From Phylloscopus collybita (taxonomy: Eukaryota > Chordata > Aves > Passeriformes > Phylloscopidae): a stretch of DNA of 64,000 nucleotides. This document shows positions 35,929-47,719 of the stretch, in pieces (within the stretch, counting starts at the first letter, position 1; every line of letters begins with the position of its first letter). The notes under the pieces are model-generated. The model made no database searches. It was not told the DNA's origin and saw only the letters and a program-made list of their open reading frames with translations. The position numbers were made by a program, and so were the translations under genes. The stretch is from NCBI GenBank assembly GCA_027886175.1, contig JAJNNQ010000137.1:30304001-30368000 (forward strand), written 5' to 3'.

Positions 35929-36001
35929 CCCTAGAACCGTCCTCATTTTATATGGAAAACGATGATGAGACTTTGTTGCTCATTTATGAGAAGAAAGATA
36001 G

Positions 36002-39000
36002 GTAAATTGCATCCAAGAAGAAAAATTGCTGTATTTCTAATGGCTCCATTATTGGAACTCTGCAACATGTGAGTGCAATCTGCAGTGCTCCAGAATATTG
36101 AGCCTTTAAAAATTTACCCATGCAGTCTGTTTGCTGGTTCAAATGATCTGCTTTTTTCAAGTGGTTTTAAGTAATGCTTCACTGATTGAATTATAATTTT
36201 CCTGACTTTGTAATTGCCAAGAATGTTCTTGGCAAAACATCCATAGAATGTGTTTCATCCAATTTTAAAATGTATTTTGTAATCGGAATAATAAAAGTTA
36301 ATATTCATCAGTTCCTCCCACCATAGTTTCAACAATTCATTTGTTTTCATTGTTATGCTTTTCTTTCTCTCTTTTTTAAAGTGTTATTTTGTTCTTTTTT
36401 TCTCCTTTTCTTTGTTTTCATCCTACTTATCCCTAAGTCACCCTCATTTTTATACCTTCCATTTGTCTGCTTTTTATTTTGTTCTTTTGTGTGCCTTTAC
36501 ATATTGGAAGCTTCCTAACAAAGTTTGAGATTTAGGGTAGTTAAGAATGAACTTTGTTACTATTAATCTGGAGATTCTGTTCCCGCTTTAAGGCTGTTGT
36601 AAAAGAAACTGTAGATTGGTTCTTAGGTGTAAAACTGGAATTGTGTTCAGTGACACAGGTAGAAATTAACTAGAGTTTTCAATTTATTATACAGGGAAGT
36701 AATGGGGCTTTTGTAGCTGAAGAACTATCTGCTGTGTACTTCTAAATGTCAGTTTGCAGTGGAGAGCTATCTATAGATTCACACCTCGGTGTAACATCAC
36801 CTGTCATTCTTCATCCTGTGAATGGTTTCTTTTAAAATTTGATTGTTTTTATATTTAGAAAAACAACTAGTTTGCAAGTGCCCATTTTTTTTTTCTTTCT
36901 CATGTTTTAGCAAATAAAAGGCCTTTATAATATGGGAGGTTTTTTTCCCCATTCTATTTCTTTCTCCATATAAAATAAATCTTGAGAGATACCATAAAGC
37001 TATCTGTAACAGACACCCAGTAGAGTCATTTATGTTAATGGTATGCATGGAAAAGTTATGTGTACAGTAATACTGTAAATGTCAGGTCTGTTCACAGGGT
37101 TTTTAGATGATACTTCCTAAATTGCTCAAAGGATAACTAATGAAATATGTAATATGTCAAAACACTCCGTACTAATAGCTCAATAACATTCATTTTGTCC
37201 GTGCCTAGTATGAATAATATAAAAATCCCAACAGGTTAGGGATCTGCATTGGGTGAAATCCTCAGTACTGCCAAGAGTCTGGGGAAGGCTGGTAATGGAG
37301 ACAGTAACAGAGACCTGAGAGCTGTGTTGTGTCCTGAATGAAACGCCTGCACTACTGTCTACATTACAGATGTGGTCTGTCACGAGGAAGAGCTGGAAGT
37401 ATGGGTGAGTGGGGAAAAGGAGGATTCATGGTTTTGCTGCATGGACTCAGTGGTCCGCAAAGATGCAGGCGGGGCTCGTGGGTTCCGCCCTCCTTCCAAC
37501 CAGTTTGGTTCATGATTCTTACCTCACATGGACTGCCTGTGGCATGCAATTAATGAAATTATAGGTTCTGATTATATGTTTTCTTAAACAAAACTTCCAC
37601 TGAAGCCGAGAGGTATTACGAGTGCATAAGGAATGCAGGATTGCATATCCTGCCTCTTGGGCTTTGTGATGGTGCGTTGGAGTTACATGTTAAACTTGGT
37701 TTGAGCCTTCATTTTTTTTCCCTCTGTGTTTGTTCTAGTCTAGTTTCAGTTTTGCAATATAAAAACAACAAAATCATTACGTTAAGGATATAAGCAGCAG
37801 TATTCTTTCAAAAGGATTAGTACGTTTACTATAATTATAACTTGGATTTAAGCCAAAAATAGGGAGAGATTCTGAGTTTTAAAACCATCAGATTATGCTA
37901 TTATACCGCAATAAACTCAAAGCAGTGAGAGCTGCATGAGATATGTAGTACTAATCATCTCCAAGAAATTGTCAGCCTTAAATGGACATTGCCAGCTGCT
38001 ATAAAAATAATTTTTACTTGATATTTTTAACTCTGTAGCATTTTTAGGAGTTTTAAAAATAGCATTTCCCTGTTAATCTTGATTCATCTTTTCCACTCAG
38101 CAAACTCTTGTGTTTTTTTCCTATGTGAAATTTACAAAAGTTTTCAAGGTTGTAGTGTTTGTTTTTGGTTTTGCTTTGTATAGTACAGTTCTAGAAAAGC
38201 TTTGGAAATGGTATTTGTTAGTGAAATGAAGCTCTTGTCGTTTTCTATAAGCCATTCCACATATTTTTGTGTAGATTCTTATGGGAATAAGAGCTACTAT
38301 TTTTGTTCTTTTACCATTTGCTGGTGGAAGAGAGTGTAATTTAAGATACGCATTTGTATTCCCAGAGATGTTATTGCCATTATTACAGCAGTCTGTGCAT
38401 CAGTATCACTTATTATGTCACCAGAACTTTGAGGACATGGTTTGTCAACCAAATAATGCTTCACATCCTTGAAGAGTCACTTGCATTTTTGTAGCTCTCT
38501 TCAAAATAGTGTAAGTTTGAGAAATTAGATGAAGTTATCTGGGCATGTTGCTGTGCAAGAGGTGTATGCAGAAGGGAACAAAACTGAAACAATTGTGTAG
38601 TTATGAAGAGGTTTCTGTGCTTTAACAGGCAGAATAATTGTGTGTGCACTGATATGGCAAAGAAAAAGGTCAGGAGTTCAACAAGCACTGTATTTTGATG
38701 GATTACAAAGTCCCAGTGAACCAAGAAAATCAGCTCCTCACTTCGTATTTCTTGTCAAAAATACCATGAAAACAGGTAGCAATAAAAACAATACAACTGG
38801 ATCTCTGTCCTGTAAATTCATGCGTGTAACTTAGTATGCATTAAATTTGTTTTGGTAAAATTGCTGCTGTTCCTAAACATCTTGAGGACTGGATCCTACT
38901 TTGTGATAGACAACCATTATCTACTGAACTTAAAATTCCACTTTTTATCTCCGTTGCATAAAGCACCAGAGTTGTTATTTACAGTAACTCAATAGGTCCC

Positions 39001-42000
39001 TAAAATCTGATACTGTGTGCCTGACAGTGGCTAATACAGGATTTTTAGGAGAGAGGATAGGACCGTGCAGTTAAATATTTGAGCAATCTGATGTTTAGGA
39101 TTTGGGATTTACTGAACCAAAGGTTGTATGCATGTGTTTGTATTTCATAGTTTCTGGTACTCATCTACATGAAATTGTTGAATCAGTTTTGAACCCATGT
39201 TTCGTATTTATCATAAGCAGTGACAAAGCTTACTTAGGCATTTGCAAAAACTTCTTCCATTTGTTAATTATTCCCCCCAGACTTCTTCCTGATCAGTTCA
39301 TTTGAGATCCCCATGTTTTGCACAGTAAGAATAATAAAGGTTTTGTACACCTCTATTCTACATTGTATGAGGTTGTCTTTCTTGAAGTCAAAGAGTCCTA
39401 GTCAATCTGAGAGGAACTTTAATTAATCTTCAGTTCCCCTGGGCTCCTGTCATGGAGAAAATGAAGATTGCTCAAGCTGTTATAGGTGCTTTCTCCTTTG
39501 TTAGGGAATGAAATTTAGACGTGGAGTCTTTCATAAAGTGGCAGCAAGCAGCTTTTACCTTGACTTTTTTTTGCAGTTGTCCTGTATTCATGTTGATGTG
39601 TGTTCTTCTGCATGTTCTGAGGAAGAACTTCTCCCTCGTGTTTTTAGACTGAGTGTTCGCTATAGGTCTGAGTATTCTAAGTTGGCTGGTGTCCATGTGT
39701 AGAAAATTTGTAGCCATTTTTTATTTTTGAAAGATGGTTTTTAGTTGTGAATAATTATAACTCAAATTTATAAACCCATTTCTTGTGGGAAGAAAAATTA
39801 CTCTCCTACCTTAGTGTGTACAGATTTTGATGAATAAAATGGACATCTTTAACTTATTCAAAGAAATCTACATGGACCAATTCCTGGCAAAAATTAAGAA
39901 TGGTTAAATAACCTAGTTTATGCACTCTTCCTCATAAGCAAAGAGAAGATTTGAAATAAATTAGTGAAAAAATTATTACGTAAATTCTATATGGTGGTAA
40001 GGACATTTTTGTTTATATACATACCAGAGGATTTATGTGCTTGGAAACACATCCCCCTCCTGTTTATCTCCTGCGTGCAGAGTACTTTTACAGAGTAAGC
40101 ATCTGCTGAGTCACACTTTCACCAAATGATTGACAGCCCTGTTTCTACTAAGAGCTGGTAGACTTTCTCGCCTGTGTATCAGGCGAGCAGTGCAACGCCC
40201 CTTGCTTAGGAAATGAAAGTATGACACAGCATTATAACTGACCTCATTGAAAAGGCTGCAAGCAGCTGAGTGGAAATGTGTTTAGGCAGCCATGTAGGGC
40301 AAATCAAAATCTATCCACATTAAATTATTTACTGGCAGTAATGATTCACTATTAAAGAAAGTGATGTAGTAGTATTCATTTCAATGTGCTGAAGGAGCAG
40401 TTTTGCAGTGCAGTTATTCAGAGGAAGTTTTGTCTGAATATATGAGTTGTAATAGATCTGAGAGAGACATGGAACTCTCTGTTGGCAATGTTTCCTGAGC
40501 TCGGAAAGATATGTACATAACTAGAGTAATTAAGTCTAAGCCTTAAATAATCTACATTTTATAATACCAATATATAAAATGTATTGAATAGTTTGTGAGT
40601 CCAAAATAAATTGCAAGAAGCTGTAAATATTGCTTTCCTCTTTAAAAATGTAGGAAGATTTTGTTGTGGAACCATAAATATGTTCAATACATTTATTTCC
40701 CCTTGGTATATGATGTTTTAAATTGACTTTTCCTTGAATGTTTAAGTACGTGCTTGGAGTATGACAAGCAGAATCCAGTTTACATTTACAGAAATACCTG
40801 CAGTTATTACTTCCTTTAAAATCCTTTAAGTAGTTATGTTGCTGTTAGTACAGAATTATTCCATAAACAGCCCAGCTCTTCATGTTTCATTTAGCCATTT
40901 ATTTGCTTTTTTTTGTTTAATGCATAGGTATAATCATTTAACAGAGATAGAAATTTACCACTAACCAGTAAGAATTTTACTGTCATTTGGCATGTAAATG
41001 CACATTTTTTGAGGTTTATTGTACTCCTCTGGCATTCCACAAAAAGTTTTGTCATGGCATTCAGCAGGGAAAGAGTGACTGCACTTATCTGGTTGCTGCT
41101 GTGGAAGTGCTTATTACATCATTCTTCTGATGGCCTTCTTTGGATTGCAAACAGATTACGATATGATTCGGGTCGTTCGGATTTTCTTGTAGCCCATAGG
41201 TAGCCCAGGTGCCACGATACTAAGACTTCACTGTGTGGGGCACTTACTCATCTGAGTAATCAAATAGTCCTCGGGTGCATGATTTTGTGCATGTACTACA
41301 GTTTTTGCACAACTAGATTTGATAGGTTTCATGTCACTGTATTTGTGATAGAGTATATTGGAATAATGTCCCGGGAATTTGACATAGGATTTTGTCATGC
41401 CATAATACGGGACATTACACATTCCTTGTGGGATGACATCAAAAAGTAACTATAAACTGTACAAACGATCTGAAGAATTTTAAAATTCTATTAAGAACTG
41501 GCATGTATAGAATATATAACAATGGCTTTTTTAGTTTAACTCAAGACGGGCACATATGTGGAGCCACATATATAGCTGACACTATCTCAAATTAAGGAAC
41601 ACAGAAAATCTAGATCACAAAGTCTCCTTTTTATTCCACGTACAGATTTGCACGTCTAAGCACATGCAGACAAGCTTAAGGAGGTGATAGTGGCTTCTGT
41701 TAATGAATAAGGAAGCTGCAGGAAGGAATAGAATCCCTTCATCAGAATTTTAACATCATTTAAAATACAATATGGTTAAATATTTTTAATTAGGTGCACT
41801 AATTAATGTCAAAATAGGTAATATATTTAAAAAGAGAAACATGGTTTTAGTGGAACTTTGGAGTCAATAGTGGCTAGTGAACGCTACAATTTGCTCCTTT
41901 CTGTTCTAATTGCCAAGTTATTTTTAATGTCATGTTGGTTTACAGAATTCCTCAAGGTCATGATCTAATTTGATTTGATTTTCTGGTTAACAGTCTGAAA

Positions 42001-42540
42001 TAGAAAAGTCTCACAGAGAAACAAAAATTTTAAGATAACATAAAAAAAATTTGCTACAGGATGAAAGAAATGTAGGTTGATTATTATATCAGCATACTAG
42101 ACCTATCATTTATACTTTTCTCCCAAACTTTACATTCTTTATTTCAATATTCTTGGAATTATATGTAACAAATACCATTTTTGATCAAATAGTAACTTGG
42201 TGACCCTGACTGTGCTCAAAATTATCTCAGAAAGCATAAAAATTTAGAATTTTTTTTCTCCTACAGATTTATGGGACAATATCACTGTAGAGAGAATAAC
42301 TGCCCTAAGGAAAGTCATACATACATGTAGAAAATTTAACAGAACTGACAGTGTTGTTTTCCCACTTCTCTCCATCTAGTTCCCCTACATGTAGGCAAGT
42401 AATGTTTTGTTCTGTTGCTCTTTGTCTGCCTCACTTCTTTCATTCTGTTTCCGGTCCAGGACCATTAGTTCTCAGATCAGACTGGCACATTGCCAAACCT
42501 TAATGATACAGAAAAACTGCTCTTTGTTTTTGATTTTATG
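36002..42540. other. Intergenic region upstream of SLC38A2
   Basis: AT-rich non-coding sequence with no exon set that I can assemble. By human gene order, SLC38A4 would be expected much further out on this side. The segment at about 40.05-40.4 kb contains clustered transcription-factor-like motifs; elsewhere I see only short chance reading frames. Confidence 0.55.
40050..40250. promoter_or_regulatory. Candidate distal cis-regulatory element
   Basis: Clustered motifs within 85 bp: TGCTGAGTCA (40104-40113; AP-1 or MARE half plus core), TGATTGACAG (40127-40136; the classical PBX-MEIS/PREP composite), and a perfect 8-bp inverted repeat CTCGCCTG-TGTAT-CAGGCGAG (40167-40187). The segment is less AT-rich than its surroundings and lies about 7.5 kb upstream of SLC38A2. 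Enhancer function is inference. Confidence 0.3.
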
Positions 42541-42559
42541 AAAAGTTTTGAAATGAACC

Positions 42560-43600
42560 TATAGGAACACTTGACAAAACAAAGTGAGGAGAGAGGTGGA
42601 AGAAGGCTTACTAGGAGTCACAGAGAAGTTAGAAACTCATCTAGATACCAGATCATCAGTTTATTCACCAAATTTCCATTGAGATCCTGTCATGGACCCT
42701 GTACTACAGTACGTCCTAGGCTGAGTTCTCTCCTGCATGTGTATAATCTTGTTGCCAGTTGCTGGTGCAAAATGGTTGTACACCATCTTCCCAAAAATTG
42801 AAGGACCATTGAGTAAGTACCTATGACTGACACAAATCCCATTTGGGCTCATTATTCATGTATTCCCAATGGTCCTTAAGGTCTTTGAAACTCTGAATGG
42901 GCCATACCTCTGTATACCCCTTGTCCTGTCAGTCCTTTGCTGTTGTGACAAAATCCCTCCAAGGCATGGGAGGAAGAAGCACCAGGGTAGGACCTGGGTG
43001 CTGACTGGCCATGAGCTAATATCAGTTAGCATATTGGCCCTTTGCTTGAGAGTTGGCTCCTGCAAGAGACCTCTCTCTGTAGGTGAATGAGTGGTGAAAT
43101 CTGTGTTTTCTACAGGCTGTAGAAAACTGCCCTGCCCAGCTTCCTTGGGACTCCCACACACACCCTGCCTGTTTAAGCTCATGTCTCGACATCCCATTGT
43201 TGCTTGTGTGGTCATGTATCAGGATCTGCATCCAGCTCTGTCTCCTGCAGTGGGGATTTGCTGGCTGCCTTCCTGGCAGGCCCATGAACCTACACGGTAG
43301 ACAGCCTTTCATTCAGCCCTGTTTCCTGACTGGACCTTGAACTCACGTGATAGTCAGCCTTGGCCCTGGTGCTCTTCTGCGGGAGCACCTGGCTGCACCC
43401 CCCCAGAGGGACCATGGACCTAGTTCAATACCTGTGTCTGGCTCTGTTGGTGAACTGTGACCCTACCATCACCCTGGCCATGCCAGGTGAGGGACAGCCC
43501 TGGTGCTGGGGGTGCTGGTAGTCTCTGCCTGCCTGTCTTGGGGTTCCCATAAGCTTCTAGCTCATCCTCCCTTGTGGTGAAATGTATCTGTCTCATTTCT
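42560..43600. repeat. Unclassified GC-richer segment with diverged internal repeats
   Basis: About 1 kb less AT-rich than its surroundings. Blocks such as GAACCTACACGGTAGACAGC and GAACTCACGTGATAGTCAGC recur about 60 bp apart, both leading to a similar GCCCTG block. The style recalls avian LTR or ERVL-derived repeats, but I cannot name a family and see no clear TG..CA ends or target duplications. Confidence 0.3.
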
Positions 43601-46600
43601 TGGTAGTGCCTAACTTCATTGACCAGCTTGGCAAAAGCATAGCCTCAGACCCAGCTTCTGATCTTTGTGATATATGAACATTTTCACTCCTAGGCAGATG
43701 GTACAGCTTCATGCTACCTGGCTGTATCTTTCATGACAGCTTTCAGTACATGCAGCAGAAATAAATGGGGTTTTTTTTCCAGAATTTTATAGCACTCCAA
43801 GATACCTTTTATTACTGTAGAGATTTTATATATACGTAGTAATACATTCCTCATAGTCAAAGACCTTCACCATGGATTTGGCCCCAAACCCTGCAGTTAT
43901 TAAGAGAAAGGTGTGTGACCCTCTCTGTGTGGAGTCACTACAGGCAGGTAAACAAAATACTTTCTTACTCAGCACTACATTTGAAAAGAATTAAGTAAGT
44001 CTGAAGCTCCAGCTGCTTATGATGAAGATTATATGGTAGTAGATTATGTTGATCTATTTTTGAATTCATACCTCAGTTCATAGGTTTCTATGTGAGCATC
44101 TAAGTGCAGCATTGACTAAACAGCCTTTGCATATTAAAGCATAGCTCTTAGTCTTTCCAAACAATCATAAATCCACAAACTAAAAGTATTGAAGAGGTGT
44201 TGCATTAGTTTATAGAGTGAAAGACATGCCAGTACATTTATTGTAACACCTTATTTCAAGTTTTTTTTTCCTTATTATTGAATGAATTAAAGGGGGAGAA
44301 TTCTACTCCAATGAATTAACAGTACTATGCAAACACTTTTATTTTTAAAGCACATAGGGTTGAAGAACTTTAAAATATTGTCTTATCATGTTTCAAGATT
44401 ATGTACACACAAATAGATAAATAAACACTACCATATGTAGATAATCATTGCTGTATTAGACCATATAATTATTAAAAAATATTTCAGTGGTAGAAGTTAC
44501 AAATATTCTTGTTTTTATGTGCCTGTAAAATGTATGCAGCTGCAGTAACCAATCTGTGATTCTTTTAGACTTTATCAGAACTTGTATGACTAATTTAGCC
44601 TTTTATCTATCTGTGGATAATCATGCAGAAGCTAGGCACACAGGAATGCCAAACAGATAATATAATTGGTAGTGTAAATCTGAGTGGGCAGGCAGTTGGA
44701 TTTCCTTCAGTCAGTTCTTCCTAGCCACTCTCTTTGAAGCTGGAATCCTTCTGAACCAAGCAAGGTCTCAGGTTCCAAATACACATTAATGTCATGGTAA
44801 GAAACTTGCTGTGGAAAGGTTGTGCTGCACTGGGGTGTTACTGCACCCACAGCCAACTGGCTGGGAAGTTTCCTCATTTGTTTCAGCACAAAGTCAATAG
44901 CTTTCCAGGATAATTTTAATCAACGCAAGCTGCTTTGCGTGAAATGCGTAAAGAAAGCTCACATGTCTTTCATCAATGTCAGCTCTGGGCAGAGTATCTT
45001 TCACTAAATTTGTGATCACAAACATCTGGTTAGTGGTAACTGTTCTTGCAGCTGGGCTGAGTTGAGATGCGTGGTGTATTCAGTGGTGCAAATGATGGGA
45101 AGAGGAGAAGAGATAAAGGATAGTGGGATCTGCTTTACTTTTTTAATGGTTTGACTTCATTTAGTGGGGCATGTATGTCCTGATAATCTGTGGAGTCTGC
45201 AAGTTCCTCACAGGCATACAGATATTAGGATCAGGACCCAAGTTCATATTTTCTCATGCCCAGTGCTGGGTAAAACATTTTAAAACTATCTTTATGTTTA
45301 AACACTCAAACAAAAATATTGACTACTGAAGCTTCAAGAGAATGAAGGCTAACAAAAATCCTTGTTTTCTTCTGACAAACGAATAGTTGTTGCTTATGTC
45401 AGACAACTTTAAAAGATCAAGGCTAAGAACTCTCCAATTTAAAATTATTTCTTTCTAATATTTTTTGTTAATTTCTACAATCAGATGGTGTTAATACTGT
45501 CCCTAAGTAATAGGCAAATAGTGTAGAAGTTTGCCGAGACGAGCTGACATAAGTTTCATAATGACATATGCATTCTTAAGTGTAGTATTTCACTGTTCTC
45601 CAGGCCTATAAATAAAAAAATATGTGGGCAGTAAGTGATATTCTTGTCTTTCTCATTTTATAAATCTCCTATTTCCAATGGAAATGAAATGTTGAATAAC
45701 TAACATTTGGTGTTCCCATACTGCTGCTGATCTTTATGATAGTATATTATTGAAGAAGCTATTCCATAGTTCACATATAGTAAATAGTTACAGTGAAATT
45801 TTAAATTTCAAAATCTGAAATTCTAGCTCCATTAACTCCATTTTGGTGGTCCTCTCCCTCCTGTTCTTCCTCTCCATCTTTCCACTTGACTCTCAAACAT
45901 ATTCTCCACTGTGTATGCCTTACAAGCTTTTGTTTCAATGGCCAGCTTGAATGTTTATCAAAATAATATTGTAAAATTTGTCCTTCACAATTGCAAAGCA
46001 TGGCATACTCTTATGGGGTGGTTCTCTCATAAGATAACAATTGTTTAAATGAAGTGCAGATGTTGATTATCATCGAATGCTGCCATAAAAGTGGTTTGAG
46101 GCAGAGCCCATACTGAAGCGTATTTTCTGCTAATAGAGTCTTATTGCCTGTATCTGATCACAGACTTTATTCCAAACTATTTGTGCAATCCTTCCTCTAA
46201 ATTCAAAGGCCTGATTATGACTTCCTATGCATGTGCACTTGTGAATGAAATCAGTGACAGGGATGTTCTTTCTGTACAAGAGAAGTGTTTAACACCAGGC
46301 TTTAACTTCTTTTCTTCTGCCAACTTTGACAATACCAGGAAATATTTTCCCAGGTAAAGACATAATTCAGTTAAAACCCTGGTTAGAATTTTATCTATAT
46401 GAATTTAAAAAAAGGGAGCACTGAGTCTGGAGTCCAAAGAGCAGGTTCTAGATAATTGGAAGCCTAAGGATCAGGTCTCCTTCCTTTGGTGGGTGATAGT
46501 AAAATAGTTGTAATAATTAATCTGTTCTAACTCTGTAGCTAAAATTCTTCAGTGGGAAAATACTTAGAAGAATGAGGTAAATACTTTATCCTAAAATGTT

Positions 46601-46930
46601 GTGTCTGTGGAAGAAATAGTTATTTTGCTAGTATTCATATACAGGTATTAGGCATTAACAGTCATGAATGTTGTGAACAATCATCTTGTTACTGTTTCCT
46701 GTCTTCATTTTTAATTTTTTTTTTAATTATTCTTTCCTAAGAAGTCATATTTTTGTTTTCTACCTTTTCTCACAGTTGGTGTAGACATTTCCCTTTTTTA
46801 AAAATTTGGAGGTAGTAATTTTCAGTTGAAGATTATTAGGTTAACTTAAACAAACATGGAAAAAGAAGGCTCCAAATGTGCAGAAATATTTGTATTTTGC
46901 TTCTAGAGCAATTAAAAGATTTTATTGAAG
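43600..46930. other. Intergenic region, nothing recognised
   Basis: AT-rich. Contains a 40-codon ATG frame at 43872-43994 in a good start context, with no other support, and only chance frames elsewhere. Confidence 0.5.
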
Positions 46931-46979
46931 GTTATAATAAAGGAAACATAGAAAACAAAGTAGCTCTTAAAAGACATCT

Positions 46980-47710
46980 CGTTCCTCCTCTGTTCTCAGG
47001 ACTTGGATGACTAAATCGTTCTTGGCAGAGATTAGTCTGGTTCTCCCTTTGTTGTAATTTAAGTCCACTACTGTCTGGTCTCTCTGCAGTCGCCTTTTAC
47101 ACATCTGAAGGTCATTATGGTGTCTCCCCACAGTCTTCTCATTTGTAGGTGGTAAAGAGCCTGGTCCTTTCAATGTTTCCCAGGTTCAGGGAACTCTCCT
47201 TGTTTTCTTCTGTTCTCTCACCATTTGATTCCTGGCCTACCTGGAAATAATGCTTCTGACTAAAGATAGTACTCTATCTGAATAAAGTCCTTCTACTGAC
47301 CCTTTCTGAGGCTGATATTCACTTTTTCTGCAGCCTTGTGACATTGCTGGCACACATTCTTCTGTGACCTGTTGCCATCTCTGATCCCATTTCTAGAACT
47401 GCTGTCCATTCATCCCCATCTTACATTTGTTCAGTCTGTTTTTCCCAAGTGCTATGTTTTGGGTTTGTCCACAGTGAGGCATGCTCCATTTGTTTAATAA
47501 CCACATGCATCTTATTTCGGTAATGCATCCTCTCTATTTCTTCAGTTCATCCTTCTGAACTCAAATCCTATGGACTCCGTTGGTCTTACAGCTTTTCCAA
47601 GCACTGCATCCTTTGCAAACCTGGTATGAGTGCTATTAATTCCATTGTGCAAACCATTAGTGAAAATACCGAAGGTGCTGTATCTGGGACAAGCACAGTA
47701 AAATGTAATG
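46980..47710 (-). mobile_element. Probable ancient, highly diverged CR1-like LINE fragment
   Basis: Scattered similarity, in the expected order, to the reverse complement of internal CR1: GCCTTGTGACATTGCTGGCA at about 47333 resembles the CR1 'gcacattgctggctcatg' block, and CCTTTGCAAACCTGGTATGA at about 47610 resembles 'catctgcaaacttgctgagg', followed by a CATTAGTGAAAATACCGAAG block like 'cattgataaagatatta'. All reading frames are broken. The comparison was by eye from memory of CR1, so family and borders are tentative. Confidence 0.45.
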
Positions 47711-47719
47711 GGTATGGAA

